Of a stretch of 64,000 nucleotides of DNA, positions 18,594-27,016 are shown one piece after another. This stretch comes from Tersicoccus mangrovi. Its GTDB lineage: Bacteria; Actinomycetota; Actinomycetes; Actinomycetales; Micrococcaceae. A program made the position numbers and the translations under genes. Where the stretch lies: NCBI RefSeq assembly GCF_036881825.1, contig NZ_JBAJMW010000004.1, positions 186,001 to 250,000 of the forward strand. Direction: 5' to 3'. Under the pieces are notes generated by a model that had not been told where the DNA came from, did not search any database, and worked only from the letters and a program-made list of their open reading frames with translations. How positions within the stretch are numbered: the stretch's first letter is position 1; the number at the start of each line of letters is the position of its first letter.

Positions 18594-19900
18594 TTGGCCG
18601 CCTTCATGGCGTCCGCGAACTGCTGTGCCGTCCCCTGGCCCAGGAACAGCTTGCCGAGGTTCGTCAGCAGGGTCTGGGACTGACCGGAGGTGAGCGCCTG
18701 GTCCCAGGAGAGCTCGAAGTTCGGCGCGTTCTTGACCATGCCGTAGGCGTAGGTCAGGAAGTCCTTCTGGTCCGAGGCGGAGAGCTTGCTCTCGGCGTCC
18801 TTGGTGACCGGGACGTTGCCGCCGTCGATGAGCGACTTGACGTAGGTGTCGTCGAACAGCGCCTCGTTCAGGTACTGCGTCGCCGCCTTCTTCTGCGCAT
18901 CCGTCGCGGACGCGGAGATCGACCAGAAGTTCGCCGGGTTGCCGACGATGTCCTTCGGGTCGCCCTTGCCGCCGGCGACCGACGGGAAGTTGGCGTAGCC
19001 GAGCTTGCCGGCCTTGACGAAGTCCGGGTTGTCCGTGAGGAAGCTCGCGTAGACCCAGGCGCCCTGCAGGAGCATGCCCGCCTGGTTCTGGTGGATGAGG
19101 GCGACGTCGGCGCCCGAGTCCGCGGTGACCGAACCGTAGCGGTCACCGAACGCCCCGGCCTTGACCAGCTGGGAGATCATGTCGAGGGCCTTGAGCATCG
19201 CCGGGTCGCTCCAGGCGGACGCGTCGCCGGCCTTGATCTTGGCGAACAGCTGCGGGCCTCCCACGCGGTCCGCGAGGTACTCGATCCACATCAGCTCGGG
19301 CCACACGCTCTGGCCGGCGAGGGCGATCGGCGTCTTGACGCCGGCCGCCTTGAGCTTCGCGACGTCGGAGAGCAACTCGTCGAAGGTGGTCGGCGCAGCG
19401 CTGATGCCGGCCTTCGTCATGAGGTCCTTGTTGGAGAACAGCACGACCGGCTGGGCGTTGTTGTTCGGGACCGCGTAGACCTTGCCGTCGACCTTGCCGG
19501 ATTCGAGCACCGAGGGCAGGATCCGGGACTGGAGGTCCTTCGTCGAGTCGGTCAGGTCGACGACCTTCTTGTTCTGCACGTACTCCTTGAGCGTGCCGCC
19601 GGTCCAGTTGTAGATCAGCGTCGGGGCGTTGCCGGAGCCGACCGCCGTGCGGATCTTCTCCTTGTACGCGTCGTTGGCGAAGAACTGCGAGTCGACCTTG
19701 GCGTCGCCGTGGGCGCCGTTCCACTCGTCGAACGAGTCGTGGAACGCCTGCTCGGCGCCGCCCGTCAGAGCCCACGCGGAGAATCCCGACCCACCGTTCG
19801 CTCCGCCCGCACCGCCCGGCTTCGCTCCCCCGCCACAGCCGGTGAGCGCGAGCGCCGAGGCGACGGCGACCGCCACCATGCCCGTCCGTAGTCCTCGCAT
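18590..19900 (-). CDS. Sugar ABC transporter substrate-binding lipoprotein
   Basis: About 436 residues, extracytoplasmic solute-binding protein family 1. The signal peptide ends in the lipobox LTGC, so the mature protein is lipid-anchored outside the membrane, followed by a Gly-rich linker. The ATG at 19900 is chosen because GAGG sits six bases before it; upstream ATGs are in frame but lack a ribosome site. First gene of the operon SBP-MalF-MalG-GH3; the LacI-type palindrome lies 17-30 bases before the start codon. The ligand is probably a xylo- or beta-gluco-oligosaccharide, from the GH3 gene. Confidence 0.93.
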   Translation of the reverse strand: MRGLRTGMVAVAVASALALTGCGGGAKPGGAGGANGGSGFSAWALTGGAEQAFHDSFDEWNGAHGDAKVDSQFFANDAYKEKIRTAVGSGNAPTLIYNWTGGTLKEYVQNKKVVDLTDSTKDLQSRILPSVLESGKVDGKVYAVPNNNAQPVVLFSNKDLMTKAGISAAPTTFDELLSDVAKLKAAGVKTPIALAGQSVWPELMWIEYLADRVGGPQLFAKIKAGDASAWSDPAMLKALDMISQLVKAGAFGDRYGSVTADSGADVALIHQNQAGMLLQGAWVYASFLTDNPDFVKAGKLGYANFPSVAGGKGDPKDIVGNPANFWSISASATDAQKKAATQYLNEALFDDTYVKSLIDGGNVPVTKDAESKLSASDQKDFLTYAYGMVKNAPNFELSWDQALTSGQSQTLLTNLGKLFLGQGTAQQFADAMKAAK

Positions 19901-19916
19901 GGCCATCCTCATTTCT

Positions 19917-19930
19917 GCGCAACGTTGCGC
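19917..19930. promoter_or_regulatory. LacI-type operator of the importer operon
   Basis: GCGCAACGTTGCGC, a perfect 14-bp palindrome with the central CG typical of LacI-family sites, between the expected transcription start and the binding-protein ATG. Confidence 0.7.
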
Positions 19931-19950
19931 TGTTGTTTCCGTCACATGAC

Positions 19951-19980
19951 ACGCTAGAGCAGCGCATCAGCGCGGGACAA
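19951..19980 (-). promoter_or_regulatory. Candidate importer-operon promoter
   Basis: On the minus strand TTGTCC (19975-19980) and TAGCGT (19951-19956) are 18 bp apart; transcription would begin near 19944, just before the LacI-type operator. Confidence 0.4.
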
Positions 19981-20037
19981 GAGGGATCGACGACTTTTTT
20001 CTTCCACGCAACAAATAAGCTAGGGCGCGGCGATGGA

Positions 20038-20049
20038 CGAAACGTTTCG
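20038..20049. promoter_or_regulatory. LacI-type operator of the regulator gene
   Basis: CGAAACGTTTCG, a perfect 12-bp palindrome with the same AACGTT core as the importer operator. It lies between the -35 region and the -10 of the LacI-family gene, implying autorepression. Confidence 0.6.
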
Positions 20050-20057
20050 ATCTGACC

Positions 20058-20063
20058 TACGGT
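20058..20063 (+). promoter_or_regulatory. -10 box of the LacI-family gene (leaderless)
   Basis: TACGGT lies six bases before the ATG at 20070; there is no ribosome site. Confidence 0.5.
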
Positions 20064-20069
20064 GTCCCC

Positions 20070-21089
20070 ATGGAGCGGGTGGGCCTCGGCGAGGTGGCGA
20101 GAGCGGCGGGTGTGTCCAAGGGCACCGCATCGAAGGTGTTCAACGGGCGCCACGGCATCTCCGCGCAGACGGCCGCCCGGGTGCGCACGGCCGCCCATGA
20201 GCTCGGCTATGTGTCCACCGAACGGACACGTCCGGGCGGGCCGCCCACCGTGTGGGTCGTGTTCGACACGCTCGCCAACCACTACGCGGCCACCGTCCTG
20301 GACGGTCTGCTCGCTGAGGTGCACGCCCTCGGCGCCGTCGCCGTGATCGCCCGCTGGGGCGACGCGCGGGGGCCGGCGCCCCGCCCCGCCACCGCCGAGT
20401 GGATGCAGTACGGGTACGCCAACGGCGCCGACGCCTTCCTGCTCATCACGACACCCGTCGACGACGCGCAGGCGCGGACCGCCCGCCGCCTCGGCACCCC
20501 GCTCGTCGTCATGGACCCCTCGACACCCATGCCTGCCGGGGTGCTCTCGGTGGGTGCGACCAACTGGCGCGGCGGCATGCAGGCCACGGAGCACCTGATC
20601 GGTCTCGGCCACCGCCGCATCGCGTTCGTGGGGGCACCCGACTCGTCGACGCCGGGCGAGGAACGACGGGCCGGCTACGTCGCGGCGCTCGCGGCGGCCG
20701 GCCTCCCGGTCGACGATCGGCTCATCGTGCCCGGCGCGTTCCGCTTCGAGGACGGGCTGGCCGCCGCGGACCTGCTCGCCGCCCCCGAACCGCCCACCGC
20801 GGTGTTCGGGGCGTCCGACGCCGTCGCCCTCGGCGTCCTCGAGGCCGCGCGCCGGCTGGGCAGGCTGGTGCCGGAGGACCTCTCGGTGATCGGCTTCGAC
20901 GACTCCTACGCCGCGTCCAGCGCCTCTCCCCCGCTGAGCACCGTCAACCAGCCCCTCGCCGAGATGGGGCACGTCGCCGTCCGGTCCGCCCTCGCCGGCG
21001 TGCGCGGAGAGGCCGCGACGTCGGCCCCCGTCCAGCTCGGCACGCGGCTCGTCGTCCGGTCCTCGACGGCGGCACCGGCAGCGGACTGA
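20070..21089 (+). CDS. LacI-family repressor of the importer/GH3 operon
   Basis: 339 residues: N-terminal helix-turn-helix (GLGEVARAAGVSKGTASKVFNG) with the hinge helix ISAQTAARVRTAAHELGY, then a periplasmic-binding-protein-like effector domain ending in SVIGFDDSYAAS and STVNQPLAEMG. Divergent from the binding-protein gene. Two palindromes sharing an AACGTT core lie in the intergenic region, one at each gene, so it probably represses both. The effector is expected to be a transported sugar or its breakdown product. Confidence 0.92.
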   Translation: MERVGLGEVARAAGVSKGTASKVFNGRHGISAQTAARVRTAAHELGYVSTERTRPGGPPTVWVVFDTLANHYAATVLDGLLAEVHALGAVAVIARWGDARGPAPRPATAEWMQYGYANGADAFLLITTPVDDAQARTARRLGTPLVVMDPSTPMPAGVLSVGATNWRGGMQATEHLIGLGHRRIAFVGAPDSSTPGEERRAGYVAALAAAGLPVDDRLIVPGAFRFEDGLAAADLLAAPEPPTAVFGASDAVALGVLEAARRLGRLVPEDLSVIGFDDSYAASSASPPLSTVNQPLAEMGHVAVRSALAGVRGEAATSAPVQLGTRLVVRSSTAAPAAD

Positions 21090-21173
21090 GCCCGTCCCGC
21101 CGACGTCGCGCGACGCCGGTCCGGCCGCCGTCGAGCGCCGTCGCGCACGGCCGGGCGCCGTCGTGCCGGCCGA

Positions 21174-21179
21174 TAGGCT
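21174..21179 (+). promoter_or_regulatory. -10 box of the helicase gene
   Basis: TAGGCT ends nine bases before the ATG at 21189, leaving a leader of at most a few bases and no ribosome site. Confidence 0.45.
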
Positions 21180-21188
21180 GGACCCACC

Positions 21189-23801
21189 ATGCTGCTGACC
21201 GAGTACGCCGCCGCCCACGGGGTCACCGGCGCCCCCCTCCGACCCATCGATCAGCGGACCACCGGACCGGACGACGCCGCGGGCGCCCCGACGCCGGAAC
21301 AGGTGTACGACGCGTTCAACGGCTGGTGCAGCGGGCGCGGCATCGAGCTCTACCCGGCGCAGGACGAGGCCGTGCTCGAGCTCGTCTCCGGGTCCCACGT
21401 GATCCTCGCGACGCCGACCGGCAGCGGGAAGTCCCTGGTCGCCGTCGCGGCCCACTTCGACGCGCTGATGCGCGGCCGGCGCAGCTACTACACCGCCCCG
21501 ATCAAGGCGCTCGTCTCGGAGAAGTTCTTCGACCTGTGCGCGGTGTTCGGGCCGATGAACGTCGGCATGGTCACCGGCGACACCGCCGTCAACCCGGACG
21601 CGCCGATCGTGTGCTGCACCGCGGAGATCCTCGCCAACCTGGTGCTGCGCGCGGGCCGGCACGCCGACGTCGAGACCGTCATCATGGACGAGTTCCACTT
21701 CTACGCGGACCCGCAGCGCGGCTGGGCGTGGCAGGTGCCGCTGCTGGAGGCGCCGCAGAGCCGGTTCCTGCTGATGTCCGCGACGCTCGGCGACGTCACC
21801 CGGTTCGCCGACGGGCTGACCGAGCTGAACGGGAAGCCGGCGGCGGTCATCGCCAATGCCGAGCGGCCGGTCCCCCTGTCCTTCGAGTACGCGATGACCC
21901 CGGTGCACGAGACGGTCGAGGAGCTGCTCACCACCCACCGGGCGCCCGTCTACATCGTCCACTTCAGCCAGGCGGACGCCGTCGAGCGGGCCCAGGCCCT
22001 GATCAGCCTCAACCCGGCGAGCCGCCAGGCCCGCGACGCCATCGCCGAGGCGATCGCCGGGTTCCGGTTCGCCGCCGGCTTCGGCCGCACCCTGTCCCGG
22101 CTGCTGCGGCAGGGGGTGGGCGTGCACCACGCGGGCATGCTGCCCAAGTACCGCCGCCTCGTCGAGCAGCTCGCGCAGGCCGGGCTGCTGGCGGTCATCT
22201 GCGGCACCGACACCCTCGGCGTCGGCATCAACGTGCCGATCCGCACGGTGCTGATCACGGCGCTGAGCAAGTACGACGGCACCCGCACCCGGGTGCTCAC
22301 CGCCCGCGAGTTCCACCAGATCGCCGGGCGAGCCGGCCGGGCCGGGTACGACACCGCCGGCACCGTCATCGTGCAGGCCCCCGAGCACGTGATCGAGAAC
22401 GAGAAGGCCCTGCAGAAGGCGCGGGACAAGTTCGGCGACGACGCGAAGAAGCTGCGGCAGGTGACGAAGAAGAAGCCGCCGACGGGCTTCGTCTCGTGGG
22501 GTGAACCGACGTTCCGCCGGCTGGTGGAGGCGCCCCCGGAGCCCCTGCTCTCCAGCTTCACCGTCTCCCACGCGATGGCGCTCAACCTGCTCGAGCGGGA
22601 CGAGGACCAGGTCGCCGCCATGCGCCGGCTGATCGAGGCGAGCCACGAGCCGCGGCAGCGGCAGCTCGTGCTGCTCCGCCGTGCCCTCGGCATCCTGCGG
22701 GAACTGCTCGCCGGCGACGTCGTCGAGCGGGTCCCGGACCCCGTCCCCGGCGGACGGGTGCTCGCCCTGCAGGTGGACCTGCAGCCGGACTTCGCCCTGA
22801 ACCAGCCGCTCTCCGGCTTCGCGCTGGCAGCCCTGTCGATCCTGGATCCGGACGAGCCGGCGTACGCGCTGGACGCGGTCTCCGTGATCGAGGCGACCCT
22901 CGAGCCGCCCCGGCAGGTGATCGCCGCCCAGGCCAACCGGGCCCGCACCGAGGCGGTCGCCGCGATGAAGGCCGACGGCGTGGAGTACGAGGCGCGGATG
23001 GCGCGGCTGGAGACGATCGCACACCCGCAGCCGCTGGCGGAGCTGCTGGAGAACGCGTTCGAGACGTACCGCCGCGGGGCGCCGTGGCTCAACGACTTCG
23101 CGCTCACGCCCAAGTCCGTGGTGCGCGACATGTACGAGCGGGCGATGGGCTTCACCGAGTTCACCGCCTTCTACGGCCTGGCCCGCAGCGAGGGGGTGCT
23201 GCTGCGCTACCTCGCGGACGCCTTCCGGGCGCTGCGCCAGACCATCCCCGCCGACGCCCGGCGGGAGGACCTGGGGGACCTGGTGGCGTGGCTGGGCGAG
23301 CTGGTGCGGCAGGTCGACTCCTCCCTGCTCGACGAGTGGGAGCAGTTGCTCGACCCCGAGCACGTGGAGGACGCCGTGCGGGAGCACGAGCGGACCGGCG
23401 TCGAGGCCGCGCAACCCGCCACCCCCGTCACGGCCAACGCCCGCGCGTTCCGGGTCATGGTCCGCAACGCCCTGTTCCGGCGCGTGGAGCTCTTCGCGGC
23501 CGAACGCGAGGAGGAGCTCGGGGAGCTCGACGGCGACGCCGGATGGGACGCGGACCGGTGGGGCGCCGTCATGGACGACTACTTCGACGAGCACGAGGAG
23601 CTGGGCACGGGGCCGCAGGCGCGCGGGCCGGCGCTGCTGATCATCGACCAGACTCCCGGCCGCTGGCGGGTGCGGCAGATCTTCGACGACCCGGCCGGCG
23701 ACCACGACTGGGGCATCAGCGCCGACGTGGACCTGGCGGCCTCGGACGAGGCGGGCGCGGCGGTCGTCACGGTGACGGACGTGGGCCGCCTCGGCGGCTG
23801 A
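21189..23801 (+). CDS. Ski2-like DEAD/DEAH-box helicase with DUF3516 region
   Basis: 870 residues. Two RecA-like domains: Walker A ATPTGSGKS near 77, motif II DEFH near 167 inside VIMDEFHFY, SAT motif LLMSATLG, and motif VI QIAGRAGRAG near 377. The C-terminal half (about 430-870) is the actinobacterial DUF3516-type extension, lacking the arch and KOW of eukaryotic Ski2/Mtr4. An ATP-dependent RNA or DNA helicase; role in RNA turnover is inferred from the Ski2 relationship only. Converges on the AAA+ gene with 27 bases between. Confidence 0.88.
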   Translation: MLLTEYAAAHGVTGAPLRPIDQRTTGPDDAAGAPTPEQVYDAFNGWCSGRGIELYPAQDEAVLELVSGSHVILATPTGSGKSLVAVAAHFDALMRGRRSYYTAPIKALVSEKFFDLCAVFGPMNVGMVTGDTAVNPDAPIVCCTAEILANLVLRAGRHADVETVIMDEFHFYADPQRGWAWQVPLLEAPQSRFLLMSATLGDVTRFADGLTELNGKPAAVIANAERPVPLSFEYAMTPVHETVEELLTTHRAPVYIVHFSQADAVERAQALISLNPASRQARDAIAEAIAGFRFAAGFGRTLSRLLRQGVGVHHAGMLPKYRRLVEQLAQAGLLAVICGTDTLGVGINVPIRTVLITALSKYDGTRTRVLTAREFHQIAGRAGRAGYDTAGTVIVQAPEHVIENEKALQKARDKFGDDAKKLRQVTKKKPPTGFVSWGEPTFRRLVEAPPEPLLSSFTVSHAMALNLLERDEDQVAAMRRLIEASHEPRQRQLVLLRRALGILRELLAGDVVERVPDPVPGGRVLALQVDLQPDFALNQPLSGFALAALSILDPDEPAYALDAVSVIEATLEPPRQVIAAQANRARTEAVAAMKADGVEYEARMARLETIAHPQPLAELLENAFETYRRGAPWLNDFALTPKSVVRDMYERAMGFTEFTAFYGLARSEGVLLRYLADAFRALRQTIPADARREDLGDLVAWLGELVRQVDSSLLDEWEQLLDPEHVEDAVREHERTGVEAAQPATPVTANARAFRVMVRNALFRRVELFAAEREEELGELDGDAGWDADRWGAVMDDYFDEHEELGTGPQARGPALLIIDQTPGRWRVRQIFDDPAGDHDWGISADVDLAASDEAGAAVVTVTDVGRLGG

Positions 23802-23828
23802 CGCCGTCTTCGAGCCAGCTCGACATGC

Positions 23829-25325
23829 TCAGTGCGTTCCGTCGGTCGCGTCGAACCATTCGCCCTGCCCGGCCGGATGGTCGCCGACCTCGACGACGTA
23901 GCCACCCGTCCCCTCGCCCTCGGGTGCGCCACCGCGCGCACCCCCGAGGATGGCGCGGGTCAGGTCCCCGGCCGACTCCAGCAACTCGTCCGCGGACGCC
24001 TCCAGGTGCGGGTCGAGGACGGCGCCGTGCTCTAGGTCGGCGCCCGCCCGGCCTGCCCGCAGCACGGCCCGGCGCACCAGCTCCTTCATGAACGACGCGG
24101 TCGTCCCGGCACTCCGGTCGGCGATCCGCGCCACCGTCGCCTCGCCGACCGGGATCCCGGCCGCGTACCGCCGCAGCAGGCGCTCGCGCTCGGGCCGCCC
24201 GGGCCGGTCGATGTGCACGGCGAGGTCCACCCGGCCGGGCCGCTGCACCAGGGCCTCCTCGAGCAGGTCCACCCGGTTGGTCGTCATCAGGAACGCCACG
24301 TCCGCGTCGGCGTCGAGGCCGTCCAGCGCATCGAGCACCGCGAACAGCAGGGGGTTGCCGCCGGGCGTGTACCCGCGGTCCGCGGCCACCAGGTCGACGT
24401 CCTCGAGCACGACGACGGCCGGCGCCAGCGCCCGGGCCAGCGCCGCGGCCTCGGCGATCATGGCGAACGCGCTGCCCGAGAGCAGGATGACCGTCGCCCC
24501 CGAGGCGCGTCCGATCAGGTGCCGCACGAGGTGGGTCTTGCCGGTGCCCGGCGGCCCGTGCAGCAGGAGCCCGCGCTTGACGTGCTGCCCGTACCGGCGC
24601 AGCAGCGCCCGCTGCCGGTCGGTGTGCAGCACATGCTGCTCGACGGCATCGAGCACCCCGGCCGGCAGCACGACGTCGTCGCGGGCGACGTCCGGCCGTG
24701 GCAGGAAGGTCAGCCCACCGGAACTCGGGTCGTAGTCGGAGGCGGTGAATCCGAGCACCTGCCCGCGCAGGACGCTGTGCTCGCGCATCAGCGCCGTGAC
24801 CCGTTCGACGAGCCGCTGGGCCGTGGCCCAGTCCGGGGCGAGCACCTCCAGCGAGGCGGCCGGGCGGCCGTAGTGCGGGACCGCGCCGCGCTGGACGACC
24901 GCGACCGGTGTCCCGTCCAGGCTGAGCAGCCGCACGCCCAGCCCGACGACGCGGCAGACGGCGGTGGGCCCGGTCGCGGCGGTCCGGTGGTCGACCGCGC
25001 CGACGGCGACGGACGCGCCCCAGGAACTCGACAGCAGGTCGACCAGCGACTGGTGGTACCGCTCGTCGCCGCCGGCGATGCCGACGGTCCGGGCCGTGCC
25101 GCCGCCGGCCTCGGCCAGCCGGTCCAGGGCGATGTCCGCGTCGACCAGCCGGTGCGCGGGCAGCTGGTGGGTCAGGACGTCGACCTCGCGCAGCGGCCGA
25201 CCCAGGTGCTCCTCGAGCAGGAGCTTCAGCGGGGTGCCGTCCTGGGGTCCGGCGGTGGGGCGGCGCAGCAGGTCCTGCACGAGGGCGGCGAAGTCCTGCA
25301 GGAATCGGTCACGGTCGGCGTCCAT
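23829..25325 (-). CDS. AAA+ ATPase with uncharacterised N-terminal region
   Basis: About 498 residues. Residues 1-220 match no family I recognise. The AAA+ module has Walker A GPPGTGKTH near 256, Walker B VVVLEDVD near 303, sensor 1 LMTTNR and the arginine-finger segment RPGRVD, followed by the AAA lid (RERLLRRYAAGIP). This resembles classic AAA proteins such as FtsH or Mpa/ARC, but there is no protease domain, no membrane helix and no C-terminal proteasome-docking tail. TAGAGT six bases before the ATG at 25325 supports this start over a GTG two codons upstream. Function unknown. Confidence 0.85.
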   Translation of the reverse strand: MDADRDRFLQDFAALVQDLLRRPTAGPQDGTPLKLLLEEHLGRPLREVDVLTHQLPAHRLVDADIALDRLAEAGGGTARTVGIAGGDERYHQSLVDLLSSSWGASVAVGAVDHRTAATGPTAVCRVVGLGVRLLSLDGTPVAVVQRGAVPHYGRPAASLEVLAPDWATAQRLVERVTALMREHSVLRGQVLGFTASDYDPSSGGLTFLPRPDVARDDVVLPAGVLDAVEQHVLHTDRQRALLRRYGQHVKRGLLLHGPPGTGKTHLVRHLIGRASGATVILLSGSAFAMIAEAAALARALAPAVVVLEDVDLVAADRGYTPGGNPLLFAVLDALDGLDADADVAFLMTTNRVDLLEEALVQRPGRVDLAVHIDRPGRPERERLLRRYAAGIPVGEATVARIADRSAGTTASFMKELVRRAVLRAGRAGADLEHGAVLDPHLEASADELLESAGDLTRAILGGARGGAPEGEGTGGYVVEVGDHPAGQGEWFDATDGTH

Positions 25326-25331
25326 GCGCAC

Positions 25332-25337
25332 ACTCTA
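25332..25337 (-). promoter_or_regulatory. -10 box of the AAA+ gene (leaderless)
   Basis: TAGAGT on the minus strand, exactly six bases before the ATG at 25325. Confidence 0.5.
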
Positions 25338-25380
25338 GGGTGCGGGCCGCCGGTTCGGGACGGGTCGGACGGACGAACCC

Positions 25381-25464
25381 CCACGCCAGCTCGTCAATCG
25401 ATGGTCCAGGCGGGCCGAATTCCGCCCCGATCGTGCATCTATCGACGAGCTGGCGGGGGTGGGT
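25381..25464. repeat. Nested long inverted repeat after terC-1
   Basis: Outer arms 25381-25403 and 25436-25459 match over about 20 positions (shared core GCCAGCTCGTC on opposite strands). A smaller GGCGG/CCGCC hairpin (25409-25413 with 25422-25426) sits in the loop. It begins three bases after the TerC stop and may serve as its terminator, but it is larger than the other terminators here and looks like a palindromic repeat unit. Confidence 0.6.
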
Positions 25465-25466
25465 GG

Positions 25467-26732
25467 TCAGCCGTGCTCGGGCTTGCTCACCGCGTCCGCC
25501 TCGGCGGCCGGGACGTCCTCGGGGGCCGGGGCCGCGCCGGTGCGCTGGAACTCCCGGTGCTTGCCGCGGGCGCGGTCGAGCAGGTCGTGGAAGTGTTCCT
25601 CGGACGTGATCAGTTCGTCCCGATAGCGCGGGGAGACGGTGCTCAGCTTCTCCCGCAGCCGGGCGCCCTTCGCGGCCAGCTTCTCCCGCTCGGGGGCGGG
25701 CGCCTCCTGCGGCAGCTCGACGTACTGCTGCGAGACGGTCTGCACGCCCCCGATGATCCGCAGGGCGCGGCCCTTCGGGCTGTACAGGGAGGCCAGGACG
25801 GTCACGACGAGCACCCCGACGATGACGCCGAGCGAGAGCCCGGTGCTCACCTCGACGACCGTGACGTGCTCGCCGTCGTTGATGAACGGGAGGTTGTTCT
25901 CGTGCAGGGCGTGCATCACGAGCTTGACGCCGATGAACCCGAGGATGACGGCCAGGCCCCACGAGAGATAGATCAGCCGGTCGAGCAGTCCGTCGATGAG
26001 GAAGTACAGCTGGCGCAGGCCGAGCAGCGAGAAGGCCACCGCGGTGAACACCAGGTACGTCTGCTGGGTCAGGCCGAAGATCGCGGGGATGGAGTCGAGC
26101 GCGAAGAGGATGTCCGTGCCGCCGATGGCCACCATCACCAGCAGCATCGGCGTCATCATGCGCTTGCCGTTCCTCCACGTGAACAGCTTGTCGCCGTCGT
26201 AGTAGTCCGTGGTGTGCATGAACCGCTTCGCGATGCGCGTGACGACGTTGTCCGCCTCGTCCTTCTCCCCGCCGGAGACCTCGCCCTTGATCAGCGAGCC
26301 GGCGGTCAGCAGCAGGATGAGGCCGAACAGGTAGAACACCCAGGCGAACTCGTTGATCAGCCCGGCGCCGACGAAGATCAGCGCGGTGCGGGCGATGAGC
26401 GCGAAGGTGATGCCGAACAGCAGCACCTTCTGCTGATCCTCCCGGGGCACCGTGAACGAGGCCATGATGATGAGGAAGACGAAGAGGTTGTCGACCGAGA
26501 GCGCCTTCTCGGTGATGTACCCGGCGTAGTACTCGCCGGCGTACTGGCCGCCCCACAGGACGAGGACGACGAGGCCGAACACCAGGGCGATGCCGACGTA
26601 GATCGAGGACCAGACGGCCGCTTCGCGCAACGTGGGTTCGTGGGCCTTGCGGACGTGGAACACGTAGTCGAAGGCGAGCATGCCCAGGATGACGACGACG
26701 GTGACGATCCAGACGGCGGGCGAGACGTCCAT
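25467..26732 (-). CDS. TerC-family integral membrane protein (1), likely manganese exporter
   Basis: About 421 residues with some eight or nine membrane helices. The family's charged membrane motifs are present: SVDNLFVFLIIM near residue 78 and FALDSIPAIFGLT near 205. A long cytoplasmic tail (about 330-421) is rich in Glu/Lys/Arg. The ATG at 26732 is chosen for the GAGGGAG ribosome site; the frame upstream of it is riboswitch RNA. TerC-family members behind yybP-ykoY riboswitches export Mn2+ in bacteria, so that role is inferred here from the leader as well as the family. Second copy at 28608. Confidence 0.9.
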   Translation of the reverse strand: MDVSPAVWIVTVVVILGMLAFDYVFHVRKAHEPTLREAAVWSSIYVGIALVFGLVVLVLWGGQYAGEYYAGYITEKALSVDNLFVFLIIMASFTVPREDQQKVLLFGITFALIARTALIFVGAGLINEFAWVFYLFGLILLLTAGSLIKGEVSGGEKDEADNVVTRIAKRFMHTTDYYDGDKLFTWRNGKRMMTPMLLVMVAIGGTDILFALDSIPAIFGLTQQTYLVFTAVAFSLLGLRQLYFLIDGLLDRLIYLSWGLAVILGFIGVKLVMHALHENNLPFINDGEHVTVVEVSTGLSLGVIVGVLVVTVLASLYSPKGRALRIIGGVQTVSQQYVELPQEAPAPEREKLAAKGARLREKLSTVSPRYRDELITSEEHFHDLLDRARGKHREFQRTGAAPAPEDVPAAEADAVSKPEHG

Positions 26733-26799
26733 GGGACTCCCTCTCGGGGACGGGGAACGGGGACAACCCGTCCCGGCCCACACACCGTGGTACCGGAAC

Positions 26800-26933
26800 G
26801 GAGCGCCGTAAGTCTCTCCACCGCCTGAGGCTGCGCCGGATCCGTGGATCCGGCGCCTCGGGCTGGTCGCTGCGTCCGGCCGGTCACCCGGCGTGCTGAC
26901 GTCCGCAGCGCGGAAGGATACTCCCCTACGTCT
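26800..26933 (-). promoter_or_regulatory. yybP-ykoY (manganese) riboswitch upstream of terC-1
   Basis: Read on the minus strand, the family's conserved loops appear in order: GTAGGGGAGTAT, then CGTCAGCACGC, a long variable stem (perfect 11-bp arms, 26833-26856), and GGAGAGACTTACGG at the 3' side. The same blocks precede the second TerC gene. The class senses Mn2+ and turns on efflux genes. It ends about 70 bases before the ribosome site. Confidence 0.87.
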
Positions 26934-26939
26934 GCATCG

Positions 26940-26945
26940 AGCCTA
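26940..26945 (-). promoter_or_regulatory. -10 box for the riboswitch and terC-1
   Basis: TAGGCT, ten bases before the riboswitch's GTAGGGGAG block, the same spacing as at the second riboswitch. Confidence 0.55.
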
Positions 26946-27016
26946 GCAGAGCGTGGTCCGCGCACACGGCCGGCTCTGTCACGATCACGTACCGCCAGAC
27001 GACGCCGGACGGTCCG

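Noticed and set aside
19143..23705. Very long open frame (1520 codons) opposite the helicase and LacI genes, with others like it at 10427-13282, 13210-16929 and 50674-54411
   Set aside because: High-GC third-position bias keeps antisense frames open. These translate to Arg/Gly/His-rich or Val/Glu/Asp-rich sequence without domains, and run across several real genes.
23810..23823. TCGAGC-CA-GCTCGA palindrome between the convergent helicase and AAA+ genes
   Set aside because: Two-base loop and six-base arms; too small to call as a terminator, and palindromes of this size are expected by chance in such GC-rich DNA.
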